Assembly: GCA_949752745.1 (NCBI GenBank)
Contig: OX457025.1
Span: 49,341,601 to 49,405,600 of the forward strand
Reading direction: 5' to 3'
From: Protula sp. h YS-2021
Taxonomy: Eukaryota; Annelida; Polychaeta; Sabellida; Serpulidae
DNA: 64,000 nt
Part shown: positions 23,825 through 34,740 of the stretch, piece by piece
Layout: every line of letters starts with the position of its first letter
Position numbering within the stretch: position 1 is the first letter of the stretch
Notes under the pieces: generated by a model
Database searches by the model: none
What the model was told of the DNA's origin: nothing
What the model saw: only the letters and a program-made list of their open reading frames with translations
Position numbers and translations under genes: made by a program

Positions 23825-24890
23825 ACTACTTCGGGCTGGTCTTATCACATCAGTAGAGGGGCATCCGTCGTCTGTATGTACGTATGTGTACGTGTGTAAA
23901 CTTTTGCTTAAACTGCTTCTTCTCCTTCAGTTTTGATCGGATTCCTTTCAAATTTTGTACGAATGTTCTCTAGGTATTCTCGTGAATTTTTTTTGACGAT
24001 CCGCCAAAAATTGGCTAAATGGGGGGGGGGGGGGGGGGGGGGGGGCATTTAAATTTCTTCGGTTGCCAATTTTCAAATTGCTTCTTCTCCCACAATTTTG
24101 ATCAGATTTTCTTTACATTTTTTGTGAATATTCTCCAGGCAGACCTCTTTAAAAAAAATGCTTCTTTGGCGATCCGCCCAAAATTGGCCAAATCGGGGGG
24201 GGGGGGCGTTTTTTTTTTTAATTTTTATGGTGTTTAATTTTCAAAATGCTTCTTCTCCCACAATTCTGATGGGATTCCTTTCAAATTTTGTACAATTGTT
24301 CTCTAGATAGGCCTCTCTTGAAAAATTGCTCTTTTTTGGCGATCTGCCAAAAATTGACCGAATGGGGGGGGGGGGCATTTTTTTTAATTTATTGGCCTCA
24401 AATTTTCAAAATGCTTTTTCTCCCACAATTTTTTTTAGATTCCTTTAGAATTTTGAACGATTGTTACCTAGGAAGACGAAAAGTTACTTTCTTTGGCGAT
24501 GCGCCAAAATTGCCAAATTTTTTTCGTTGCTAATTTTCAAAACACAATTTGGATCATTTTTTTTTAATTTTCAAATATTTTCTAGGTTGGCTTCTCTTGA
24601 AAATTTACTTAGCGATCCGCCAAAAATTGGTGAAATGGTGGGGTGGGGGGCAATTTTGAATTTTTTTATCATCAAATTTTCAAAATGCTTCTTCTCCTAC
24701 AATTTTGATTGGATTCCTTTCCAATTTTGTACGGTTGTTCTCTGGGTAGCACTCTCTTCAAAATTTTCAAAATTTTCTTCTTTTTTGGCGATCCTCCAAA
24801 AAGTGGAAATATGGGGTGTGGGGAAGTGGGGGGGAGGGCATTTATAATGTTTGGGTTGCCAAATTTCAAAAACGCTTTTTCTCCCAAAGC
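23825..24890 (+). repeat. R1 fragment: head plus ~115-bp GGCGATCCGCC array
   Basis: Head gactacttcgggctggtctta near 23824 and gcatccgtcgtctgtatgt near 23861 are followed by about eight units with cttcttctcccacaattttg, ttctctaggtaggcctctc and a GGCGATCCGCC-like core. Poly-G runs at 24019-24045, 24197-24207 and 24364-24375. In intron 4. Confidence 0.8.
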
Positions 24891-25230
24891 CTGTAACCTT
24901 AATTAGCGGTTTATTAAGCTTTAAATGAATTTAGGGCCCAAAACCTCCCCAAAGTAAAAAAAAAACATAAATTAACGATTTATTAAGCTTTGCCTCGGCC
25001 ATAACGTCCCCGGCCATGAAGTACCCGGCATAAGGTCCCCAAATGAATTTAGGACCAAAACTTCCGCAAAGCTAAAAAACATGAAAACCTAAATTGGCGC
25101 TTTATTAAGCTTTACCCCAGCTATAAGGTACCTGGTCATAATGACGCCGTCCATTAGGTCTCCAAATGAATTTAGAGCCAAAACGTCTCCAAAGCAAAAA
25201 AAAGTATTAAGCTTTACAATGTTTTTTACA
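24890..25230 (+). repeat. R5 tandem array, short copy
   Basis: About three units around aatgaatttaggacc, aaaacttccgcaaagc, tttattaagctttacc and ccataaggtc-type sequences; the long array is at 48220-49900. Confidence 0.8.
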
Positions 25231-25289
25231 TGCATTATAAAAATCCATTTAGAAAATGACAAATTGACAAAAAATTGCGAAAAATTACA

Positions 25290-25390
25290 TTGGGGTTACA
25301 AAAAACAAGAAACTAAGTAGATATCAATTGAAAGTATGTTAGATAAGCCTGTACTCTTATGTTTTGTGTGCAGTGGCCGGTCTAGTTCAT
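25290..25390 (+). repeat. R2 3' tail fragment
   Basis: aaaacaagaaactaagtag followed by gtgcagtggccggtctagtt matches the last ~90 bases of the R2 copy at 19346-21128. Confidence 0.75.
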
Positions 25391-26742
25391 TTTCTATAGT
25401 ACCTGTAGACTAACATTTCGTTCAGTGCAGCAAAATCGTACTAATTGGTACAGAAGCAGGAAAAAACTCTAGCACAGAAAACGTATTTTGAGAAAGCCGC
25501 AAAAACCAAGACAGTCACTTACTAAGGCGTTCCAATGCATGCTAAAACGTATTTATTCCAACATTAGCGAACTAATGCATGTTAGATCATGTAAGATTTA
25601 GTATTCTTTAGTTTGCTTTTCCACGGACGTTTCGTTGGGGCAAGTTTATGAGGAGTTCTAGAGGTATAAGTATGTACATAAAGGGCAATCTTTTCCTCGA
25701 GGAATTTTTGTCCTTTCCAGCTTCCCTAAACTTGGTGCTTCGTAAGGCCTCTGAGATAAATTAACGCTTGTGCTACATCCATATTTTACACATAAATTCT
25801 GCTATTAATAGACGTCTTGGTGCATAAGTGTGCAAAAGCACCTCGCGAGCTAAGAGAGTAGGAAATTTGGAAGAAACATTTGGGATTCCATTTGTCAGAT
25901 TTGTGTCAACTTGATTACTCAATTATGCACGAAACACTAGAGCGTCAGTAACCGCGAGTGCTTGCCGCTTCATCCACACTTTTAGTATCTTGATCCCACA
26001 AGTTGTATGATGTATCGAAACTAAAGCTACCGTCGCCCTGCCGAAGCTTGAATTCTCGGTCAAGAACCTATAACCATTGTGTAATCTGCATCATGGTTTC
26101 GAAGGTTGCATATGTTGTTTTTGTTCACCAATGAATTTTGCCGGAGGCACAGCTCAGGTGACATTCGACTCGGAGGGCAAACGAAAGTGCCGCTTTTCGT
26201 CGTGAACTTTTAAGCCCGTGTCCACAGTTATATATTAGTGCAGTATTAGCTAATGTTATGCCCCGATCTGATTAAGGTCGGGCATAAATAGTTCCACTGG
26301 TAGGATTTCAAACATACCTGATGTGTAGCTTCTATATATAATATTCTAGAGCTGATGAATTTTGGGTGACATTGTGTCGTTGTTCAAGGTCACTACGAGA
26401 CTTTTGTTATTTTAATTCCCATGCCGAGTTTTTATTAACCCTTATGTGGGAGGCCTAATACGTTGATTATCATTTTTTGTGGTTGAAAAAATATATCTAG
26501 TCAGTTGCTCTTCTACTAATCCCTATTCTCCAGACCATATGGCAATTCGGTTGGGGCATCCGTGTTCCAACGGACACATTTCTAGTTATTATATGCTTCA
26601 AGATAAGCGTTTGTTATATTCTGTTGACAACAAAAGAATACGAAATTAATCTGTCGCCCTCACGTAGTTGTTGAACTGAAACCGAAAAAAAAAACACAAC
26701 GAGATGGGATAAGGAGATACTTGATAAGGAGCGTTGTTTTAG
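25391..26742. other. Distal intron 4, apparently single-copy
   Basis: No window-repeat landmark; one small hairpin-capable segment near 26261 (gccccgatc...gatt...ggtcgggc). Confidence 0.4.
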
Positions 26743-26843
26743 ATGGAGATAATGAAGCAGCGAAGACACGCGTAGACATGATAGAAAGCGTGCTCACCGA
26801 CTTCAGGAATGCCTCCATTAGACTCTTCTATAACCCAGTGTTT
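26743..26843 (+). CDS. GST mu, coding exon 5 (residues 87-120)
   Basis: Encodes the linker and helix alpha-4: DGDNEAAKTRVDMIESVLTD, then FRNASIRLFYNPVF. Asp106 reaches the partner subunit's glutathione in mu-class dimers. Tyr116, in FYNP, is the second-sphere tyrosine of the hydrophobic substrate site. It is 101 nt, entered in phase 1 after gttttag and left in phase 0 at gtaagt. Confidence 0.94.
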
Positions 26844-27308
26844 GTAAGTGGCTTGATTTGAGTCAAAGGAATTGTAAAAAGTAAATGGAAATGAAAGGGT
26901 ATTCAGTGAAGGGAAAACGGGCGCTTAGTTCTATGTGTTTGTTCTGTAAAAACAACGCTCAATATAATAATAAGCAAATAAATAAATAAAATTCAGATGC
27001 GGTGTCACGGGAGAAGAGAGTAAGCGTAGTTGTAAAGATAATGCGGTGTTGATAAAATGTGCAAGTGTAGTGGTATATGTGCAAAATGTGCAACTGGTGC
27101 AAGTTAAAAATGAAGCCTGCCATTAACCTTTGTGAACTCTAGAGAGTATTGACAACCATTGAATAAATGAAACAAATTCAATAAAAATGTTCATTTTATA
27201 AAAAAAAGAAGCATTCAACTGGTTGTTTATTAAAAAGTACATACATCCATCCGCAACCCGACCACCACAAGTAACTGCAATGACAGATTTTTCCTATCGC
27301 TTTTTCAG

Positions 27309-27404
27309 GAGAAATTAAAATCTGGCTACCTGAAAGAATTGTCAGTAAAATTGCAACAGTTTGACAAATTACTGGGTGGAAAGAGATTTTTAGTAGGTGA
27401 TAAG
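27309..27404 (+). CDS. GST mu, coding exon 6 (residues 121-152)
   Basis: Encodes EKLKSGYLKELSVKLQQFDK, then LLGGKRFLVGDK: helix alpha-5 and the turn before the N-capping box. It is 96 nt, phase 0 at both ends, with acceptor tttttcag and donor gtgaga. The open frame is closed by stops in the flanking introns. Confidence 0.95.
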
Positions 27405-27579
27405 GTGAGAATTTCATCCTGTTTATATGATGTGAGCCGAGTATGATTAACTGGAGTCTGGTCAGTGTCATTGTGGCATGAAATTAATCAGAGTTTTGGA
27501 AGTAATAAGTGGGCAGAGTTACCAGGTTTCTCAATCTCTGTGTCAATCTTTGTATTTCTAGCCCAGACGAAGCCTATGC

Positions 27580-27599
27580 CATAATAATAATAATAATAA

Positions 27600-27630
<31 letters not shown>

Positions 27631-27668
27631 AAGAAGAAGAAGAAGAAGAAGAAGAAGAAGAAGAAGGA
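27580..27668 (+). repeat. (AAT)n-(GAA)n microsatellite in intron 6
   Basis: AAT units at about 27581-27601, then about 21 GAA/AAG units to 27665. It is a pure purine tract on the sense strand, between exons 6 and 7. Confidence 0.95.
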
Positions 27669-27975
27669 GGGTTAATAAGATTAATTGTGCTGTATAATAA
27701 AAAAAGAAAAAAAAATACACGCAAAAATGCTGAAATAGTTATATTGTGAGATTGTAACGATTACGCGTGTTATGAAGGTGTGGAGTTCCATGTGATCTCT
27801 TGAGGATTCTCACTTACCTTCGCGTCGCTTCATTCCGGACACTGCAAGAAAAATGGTAAACAAATGCAGATTCGTATTTAACAAAAATTAGAAGATATTA
27901 GTGAATGAGATAGTGACTGAAATATCTAAAATTGTGTGTTTAATGCGTCACCTGTTGATTTATTTTGAATTGCAG

Positions 27976-28086
27976 ATAACGTTTGTGGATTTCCTCATGT
28001 ATGAACTGTTAGATCAGCACAGAGTGTTGGATCCTGGTTGCCTCAGGAACTTCTCCAAACTGACGGCGTTCATGACGCGCTTCGAG
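27976..28086 (+). CDS. GST mu, coding exon 7 (residues 153-189)
   Basis: Encodes ITFVDFLMYELLDQHRVLDP, then GCLRNFSKLTAFMTRFE. The ITFVDF segment holds the Ser/Thr-x-x-Asp N-capping box and hydrophobic staple that fold the GST helical domain. It is 111 nt, phase 0 at both ends, after attgcag and before gtaagc. Confidence 0.96.
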
Positions 28087-28126
28087 GTAAGCTCTTCTCT
28101 TAACATGTTCATGTAACTTTTTTAGC

Positions 28127-28135
28127 AGCAGCAGC

Positions 28136-28206
<71 letters not shown>
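28127..28206. repeat. (GCA)n-(AAT)n-(GAT)n microsatellite in intron 7
   Basis: A short GCA run, about nine AAT and about fourteen GAT units, starting 40 bases after the exon 7 donor. Confidence 0.95.
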
Positions 28207-28207
<1 letters not shown>

Positions 28208-28294
28208 GTAGAAGCTCGCATCAGCGACATCCGATGACAACACAGTGACAATGTTTTTGGGCTCCCATATAAGCTTTTTATCCCCTGTGTAACG

Positions 28295-29235
28295 GAAGAA
28301 TATAGGTATGAACTTGTCCGTCCGTCTATTTGTCTGTCCGCACTTTTTTGTTCGCGCGATATCTCTATTACTATTTATCGGAACCAAACCAAATGTTACA
28401 GGAAGAAATATGAATGGTGAAGTTGTGCCACGAGAGGTTATTTTTCAATTTTGTAAAAAATGTGAACATTTCGATATCTCCGTTACTATTCATCGGAAGC
28501 AAATCAAATCTTACAGGAAGAACGGATATATAGTGAAGTTGTGCGACGGGAGGGAGGTTATTATCCCCAGTGTTAGGGTGGGATATAGTTATGAACTTGT
28601 CCGTCCGTCCGTCTGTCCGCTTTTTTGTTCGCGCGATATCTCCGAGGCATTTTATATCGTATTCATAAAGAGACCATCAGTTGTAGATGTGCAGCGTCAG
28701 GTTATTGTTGAAAAATATTAAAAAAATAAGAATTGGAGCAAGGTTGAAAAATATGCTGTTATAAAAATTTCCTTGAGGCAAAATGTAGCAGGCTTTTTAA
28801 TGTTTCAGTTGAATATTTAATATACATTTTAACAGTATTGTATATTTATTTTGGAATATCACGTAATGAAAAATATTATTGTATTATACTTGGAATAGGT
28901 TCATGCAACCAAATGTTTTCTTTATCACAGATAAGTCTTCTTTGAACAGAAAAGTTGTATGATTAGTAGATATAAGTTAACAGCATGGAAACGTTTCATT
29001 TGTTGGCTAAGTCATAAAGAACAAGTAAACGTTACATGTATGTATTGCAAGGTGAAAGGTCTAAATCTTGCCCATCACAGTATAAAGGGTTTTAGCTTAT
29101 AAAGAGCTCTGATGTTATACGTGCTGGAGAATACCCTAGTATGAGATCTCTTCAATGAAATTGCTCGAGTTAAATGCACGTCCTGTTACACAGGGGATCC
29201 TGCCTCACCAAGGCTCTAGTTAGCCCCAGCTTCTC
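28295..29235 (+). repeat. R4-family repeat in intron 7
   Basis: Two blocks with gtccgtccgtc...gttcgcgcgatatctc (about 28318 and 28600), and the family end cacaggggatcctgcc...ggctctagtt at 29190-29220. Confidence 0.7.
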
Positions 29236-29383
29236 CAGGAGCATGGGCTATAGTGATTATTGAAAATATATGCGTGGGCTTTTAAGTTAAAAAAGTATCC
29301 CTTTCTAGGTTTTTAGCCTGAATGTCTTGAAGTTTTGGTTGATGGTAGCGGACATAAGTACCTACCGGTCTGTTACTTTTTTA

Positions 29384-32155
29384 GACCAGTCTGCTAAGTC
29401 GGGCTGGTCTCATCACATGAACAGAGGGGTATCCGTCGTCTGTATATGCGTTTGTACGTGTGTTAACTTTTACTTAAAATTAGTCCACATTGTAAATTAC
29501 AGTTAAAATACCTATTGATGAGATTAGTCGGCATTTAAAATTGCAATTTCTATACTTCTGAAGATAATCCGTGTCATAAAATACACTTCATGCATCGATT
29601 GATGAGATCAGTCACCTTTTTTTTAAATTGCAATGTCTCTTACGATCGATGAGTGTGTGTACATTAAAAATTGCAATTATTTACACGACTCTTTCGCAGT
29701 GTTAATTGCAATTCATATGCTGGTTGCGAGATCAGTCGAGTTTGCAAATTGCAATTTCGGTTGCGATAGATGTGATTTATTGTTGTGATCCGTATGAATG
29801 GGAATTTTGGTGAATAGTTTCAATACTAACGAGTGCTAAATAGGTCAGCTCGATTTCAACGACTCCGAAGCCCGGAATAGTTTTGCAGGAATGTATGAAA
29901 GTGACCCAAAATGTTCTGTAAAATCAGCCTACCATCATGGAATACATTACGTCTGCTAAAGGGAATCCAAAGATATTCTACCAAGGGCATTTGTACGTGA
30001 AATTGAGAATAAATGATGCAATCTTTACAGGTTTTTTATAGCACACAGTGAAATGATTTGAGAACGGGGGGGGGGGGGGGGGGGTTAGGCCTACGGAGGG
30101 TTTTAGTCGGGGGGGGGGTTAGGACCGGGCTGGGGGTTGGGTCTGTTTTCCATTTTTGGTATGAGGCATTCCTAAAGGGTCGTACATAAAATTTATGCTT
30201 TTTAATGGATCAAATAATTTTTTGTATTTTGGGGGAATTTTTGAAGAAAAAACTTCAAAATGCATTTCTCCCTAAGTTTGTTGTCCGATTTCATTTATTT
30301 TTGGTATGACGCATCCTTAAGGTATGACGCATACTGCTTGTGCTTTTTTAGTCGATCGAAAAATTTTTGTAGTTTTGGAGAATTTTCGAAGAAAAAACTT
30401 CAAAGTGTGTTTTCTCCTACAGTATTTATCCCATTTTATTTATTTTTGGTATGACGCATCCTTAAGGGGTCACGCATACTGCTTGTGCCTTTTTACTCGA
30501 TCGGAAAATTTGTGTATTTTGGTGGAATTTTTTAAGAAACAACTACAAAATGTATTTCCTCCTACATTTTTTATCCGATTTCATTTAGTCTTGGTATGAG
30601 GCAACCGTAGGTAGGTTGGGGATACCTCTTGTGCTTTTTGACTCGATTTGGGAATTTTTAATTTTTGGGGGAATTTTTGTAACAAACATGCAAACTTGTT
30701 TGTTTTTGTAACAAACATCCATAACAAGCACTGCGCATCAACGCAAGCTACATAAAATGCACAGTGGTCCGAAATGCGAACCGCGCATCGATGGAATTAA
30801 AAAAACACGCGCAGTGGTCCAAAATAAGCACCGCGCATCAACGCAAGTTAAACTAACATGTGCACTGGTCCGAAATTTGAACCGCGCATCAATGCAAATT
30901 AAATAAACATGCGCACTGGTCCAAAATAAACACCTTGGATCAACGCAAATTAAATTAACATGTGCGCTGGTCCGAAAAAAGAACCATGCATCAACGTTAG
31001 TTAAGTAAACATGCGCACTGGTCCGAAATGCGAACCGCTCATCAACGGAAGTTGAGTAAATATGCGCACTGGTCCGAAATGCGAACAGCGCATTAACGCA
31101 AGTTAAGTAAACATGCGCACTGGTCCGAAATGGCAACCGGGCATCGACGCAAGTTAAATAAACATGCGCACTGGTTCGAAATGCGAACCCGCCCATCGAT
31201 GCGCACTGGTCTAAAATAGGAACCGCGTATCAACGCACATTAAATAAGCATATCAGTGGTCCGAAAAGTGAACTGCGCATCAACACAAACTAAACAAACA
31301 TGCGCACTGGTTTCAAATGCTAACTCAACGCAAGTTGAGTATACATGCGCATCGGTCTAAAATAAAAACCGCACATCAACGCAAGTTAAAAAACATGCGC
31401 ACTGGTCCGAAATGCGCAACAATGCATGTTAAACAAACATGCGCACTGGTTCGAATTGCGAACCGCACATCAACACAAGGTAAATAAACATGCGCACTGG
31501 TCCGAAATACGAACAGAGCATAACAGCAAGTTAAATAAACATACGCATTCGTTCGAAGGACAAACCGCGCATCGACGCAAGTGAAATAAACATGCGCACT
31601 GGTCCGAAATGCAAACCCCACAAAATAATACATACCAAAACATTAAAACTTAAGTAGTACTGTTCTAGACGCGGCCTTTTCTTCTTGTCAAAACGGAAAC
31701 ACAAACATAATCACATGTGTTTGATCATATCACAGTTCTCTAGTCGTTTCTGTTCCTTGACGTAATTTGTGTATGTCCGACCAACAGTACACGTGTGTGG
31801 ATACAATTTCGATACGTTGTTCGAAGATATCTTTGGTAAACTACCCAGTCTACCAGAGATACACAAGATCTGTCTCCGATTTTTCTGGGAAACAAATCTT
31901 TGTATGTATTTATCTGTCTATGTTATCGTCCGTTGCTAAATTATTTAGCTAGCTGTTTGCCATCTCGTCTTTTGAAGCCAAATTTTTCATGCACGCGGGA
32001 ATTGGTCTTATCGCTTTTTGTAAGCTGGGACTTTGTCCTTGGACACACTTGTACAATTTAACTACTACTTTTTGGCAACCATACAAGCTTATTCATTCGT
32101 GATTCACTAGATCTCGGCTGGCCACAATGCCCCTGGACATTCTTGTTAAATTTTT
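29384..32155 (+). mobile_element. R1 composite element, copy I (intron 7)
   Basis: Head gaccagtctgctaagtcggg then ctggtctcatcac (29384-29420) and gtatccgtcgtctgtat; AAATTGCAATTT-bearing units (29480-29790); poly-G (30066-30084); units with ttggtatgacgcatcc (30140-30700); 51-bp satellite (30720-31620); tail ending cacaatgcccctggacattc near 32127. Lacks the GGCGATCCGCC array that copy II has. No coding frame beyond those opened by the satellite. Confidence 0.75.
30720..31620. repeat. 51-bp satellite, about 18 units
   Basis: Unit: ctggtccgaaatgcgaacc + gcgcatcaacgcaagtt + aaataaacatgcgca. The 51-base period (17 codons) keeps a 152-codon frame open on the minus strand (31196-30738). Confidence 0.95.
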
Positions 32156-32219
32156 CGGACATTATTATTACTTTTTTGCCGCTTTGCCCAAAATTGGCTG
32201 AAATATTGGCGATAAACCA

Positions 32220-32705
32220 TTTATAACATCGTATTATTTAAAATAAGAATTCGGAAGCAAAAAAGAAACCCGATAGTTTTTGGTACGCTATTCCGGAATA
32301 GACTACCGATGATTAGAATGTCACAGAAATCAATATTGCTTCATTTTTCTTGTACCAAAGGGTGGAAATAAGTTGAACAATGTACATTGTAATCTTTTGG
32401 GAAAGGAAAATAAAAATATTGAAAAATTGAATTTACACTTGACTGTTGGTAGTTCAATATTGAAGCACCTATTGAATTTAACATTTTAAAGAATTCATTT
32501 GTAATTTCTTTTTTTTTTTCTTTTTTTTTTCTCGTTATAAAGCAAGAAGATAACTTGTTTATATAGTTTGCAACATAAACTGATGGAATAATAAAAAAGC
32601 TCGAATTTTGTGGCATTCAATTTTCTATTTCGGAATAGCCTACCAAAAAATATCTGGTTTCTTATTTGCTTCAGAATTTTTATTTTAAATTATACGGTGT
32701 TTTAT
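32220..32705. mobile_element. Foldback MITE with ~65-bp inverted arms
   Basis: Left arm includes gaagcaaaaaagaaacccga and ttttggtacgctattccg; the right arm, inverted, gives gaagcaaataagaaaccaga and ttttggtaggctattccg. It lies in intron 7 just before exon 8. A partial relative is at 23010. No target-site duplication determined. Confidence 0.8.
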
Positions 32706-32945
32706 GTATTAAAGTCAGGACTGCCGTCAGATATATAGCCTATACAAATCCGGGCATCAGTATTTGTGAGCTGGGGCATTTTCCATGGACTATCTTGTTT
32801 ATGTTTGAAGTCATCGATTACAACGATGTGTGGGTTAAGTTTACATCTATATTGTCGGTCCCAGCAATTGCCGGTATCATATCGCTTTAGTCTTGCAAAT
32901 AGTCATTTGTAGTTTGATGTGACTAAATTTGCTCATTGCTTTCAG

Positions 32946-33104
32946 GAACTACCAAATATCCAGTTATACATGGCGTCGGACAAGTTCCTCAAGTCGCCAA
33001 TAAACAACAAGAACGCCAAGTTCAGCTCAGGTCTGGAAGCAGGAGCAGAAGAAAACGAAACAAAAGAAAATGGAGGTGAAAAGACAGATGAGAAGAAGGA
33101 ATAG
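32946..33104 (+). CDS. GST mu, coding exon 8 (residues 190-241 and stop)
   Basis: Encodes ELPNIQLYMASDKFLKSPIN, matching the last mu helix and the start of the C-terminal strand, then runs past the usual end near residue 218. The extension (218-241, beginning GLEAGAEENETKENGG) is low-complexity and charged, with eight Glu, one Asp and four Lys in 24 residues. It ends at TAG. The vertebrate hydrophobic C-terminus (MAVWGNK-like) is absent. The exon is read continuously to the stop with no frame ambiguity. Confidence 0.93.
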   Translation, partial: ELPNIQLYMASDKFLKSPINNKNAKFSSGLEAGAEENETKENGGEKTDEKKE

Positions 33105-33235
33105 TTTTGAGATTAATGAAAAATACTAACTGGAACTCGTATACTATACAGATTACAAAGGGTAGGACTAATTTGCTTAGGATGTATAGCGTAGTGATGT
33201 TACTGCAATAAAAAGCTTAAACTATCTTCTTGTCT
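33105..33235 (+). promoter_or_regulatory. GST mu 3' UTR with polyadenylation signal
   Basis: A canonical AATAAA lies at 33207-33212, 103 bases after the stop. It is followed within 30 bases by a T/G-rich stretch (cttcttgtcttgtg) suitable as a downstream element. The predicted 3' UTR is about 120-130 nt. Confidence 0.8.
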
Positions 33236-33544
33236 TGTGATTTAAAAAGATGACGTGTGTCGTCACAGATCTGCCATGAAACAAGGCTGGCAATGCTGTC
33301 TGATACTCATCTCATAGCTTCATCTCTTTTGTTTCAAATCAGTGAGACGAGAGTATACTTCGCTATTTGTCCCTGCGTAAACAACAGCGGAGTGACTTGG
33401 CACGCTTTCTGGTCACTGATTATTGACATGTTTTGACCCATGTAATCCGCTGAGGGTCGGTCGTGTCGTGAAACAAATCATATAACTAACTATCTCAGGC
33501 AAGCTTTTGCTGGATGCTCCAAGCATTTGTTCCTTGGTTGAAAG

Positions 33545-33732
33545 GCCATGTTAAGCGAAGCCAGAAAATGTTAACAGAGTATGCATCAAACAAGTAAATG
33601 TTAACAAGGTATTTGTCAAGTCAAAAAATGTTAACATTAAGCCAGAAGATGTTAGTGTGTGCATTACGTCAGAAAATGTTAACAGTGTGTGAATCACGTC
33701 AGAAGATGTTAACATTGTGTCAATAGAATCGC
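33545..33732. repeat. ~36-bp degenerate minisatellite, 3' of the GST gene
   Basis: About five units around agaaaatgttaacagtgtg and cattacgtc. Confidence 0.8.
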
Positions 33733-33739
33733 GAACAAT

Positions 33740-34740
33740 TTTTCCAACTTTCAGGCTTTTCCTCGTAGTTGCCGTAATTTCCCCGGACATCAGTTCTTTT
33801 GATCTGTGGCATATGTATATGTGCGAGTAGGAAACATTAAACTTTATAAAATATTCTTTGCTGCTTTTCGGGATGTTATTTATATCATGTCAACCAAATG
33901 GACAAATTCCTTGTTCAGTTTACCATCCAGTGCAGGAAAAAATGAGTATCTGTCTAGCAAAATACGGTTACAAAGTGTAAAACATCGTATGTAAATGTGA
34001 TGAATATTTGTTTCACAGTTATGAGTGTAGAGCCGGTTGGGGAGGGCTCTCTCCAGGGCTTTAGCTGCCCCGACCCTCTCCTTCCACTGCTTGAAAATGC
34101 ATGGTGTTGTACAAATAATAAGGCAATATATCCCATGGGCTTGTTGCGGAATGCAGCTCCTTCAGCCTTTACGCCCCAAATCTCTTTTGAAATGGCATGC
34201 AAATTCGCAATCTTGCCCAAAATCCTGACCTGCACACCCCCCCCCCCCCACCCGCTGAAATCTGAGACCTTGTGCAAACCCCTCCTCCGGGCTTCGCTTC
34301 CAAAGAAAATCCCATTCGTGCGCGATGGTATCACTTTAAAATATACGTAAATTCTCTGTGCTGGGACCTTATCCGGATACCACTGCTAATAATACTCCAC
34401 TGATAATTCCGTCACTAGTGCTATATATGTATGTATGTTAATAAATAGCGTCCTTGGCAATCGAGCAATGATGGTTCCCGACATTTAGCCGAGATTGGCA
34501 TGTACGACATTAGTCCTGTTCCTGGCCAGAACTAAACTAGTGACAGTTGATCTAAATGGGCAAGATAATCAGTGCACGCTAGAAATTACACGATATAAAA
34601 AGTATTGATATCCAGGAAATTACAGAAAGTACAAGGAAAGCCAAAAATTGCGTTTTAGGGGTTGGTAACTTGGTTCACGCTTATATCCTGAAAGTTTGCG
34701 CTGGGGACAGATATCCGGGCCCATTTGTAAGGAATACAGT
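33740..34740. other. Intergenic, no recognisable gene
   Basis: A poly-C run at 34238-34248 in a C-rich block (34060-34320); overlapping open frames there on both strands show no domain. Confidence 0.4.

Larger units (their letters stand above)
4291..33104 (+). other. Gene: mu-class glutathione S-transferase, 8 coding exons
   Basis: Gene model assembled by hand from eight segments that match the mu-class GST fold in order. It gives a 241-residue cytosolic enzyme that conjugates glutathione to electrophiles. Seen: every junction is GT-AG (donors gtgagt, gtaatg, gtaagt, gtagga, gtaagt, gtgaga, gtaagc; acceptors end ttcgcag, tttcag, gttgtag, gttttag, ttttcag, attgcag, tttcag). Phases are consistent throughout. 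Introns are about 6.4, 6.6, 5.4, 3.8, 0.47, 0.57 and 4.9 kb. Exon sizes match vertebrate GSTM genes (from memory). The thioredoxin-like domain is residues 1-85 and the helical domain about 90-215. Conserved: Tyr7, Trp8, Arg43, Trp46, Lys50, Gln72, Asp106, Tyr116. Changed against the vertebrate pattern: Ser59 for Asn and Thr73 for Ser. Residues 218-241 are a charged extension. No disabling mutation was seen. Class assignment is near certain; one-to-one orthology is unknown. Confidence 0.95.

Noticed and set aside
24019..24045. Poly-G runs as deliberate G-quadruplex elements
   Set aside because: Runs occur at the same place in many R1 units and vary in length, so slippage or sequencing of a G-rich unit end is the simpler explanation.
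28308..28721. 137-codon plus-strand frame in intron 7
   Set aside because: It is built on the R4 repeat (GTCCGTCC blocks), which recurs elsewhere without a conserved frame.
30738..31196. 152-codon minus-strand frame of 17-residue FRTSAHVYLTCVDAR-like repeats
   Set aside because: It is the 51-bp satellite read in one frame; other arrays of the same satellite open frames on either strand, so coding is not needed to explain it.
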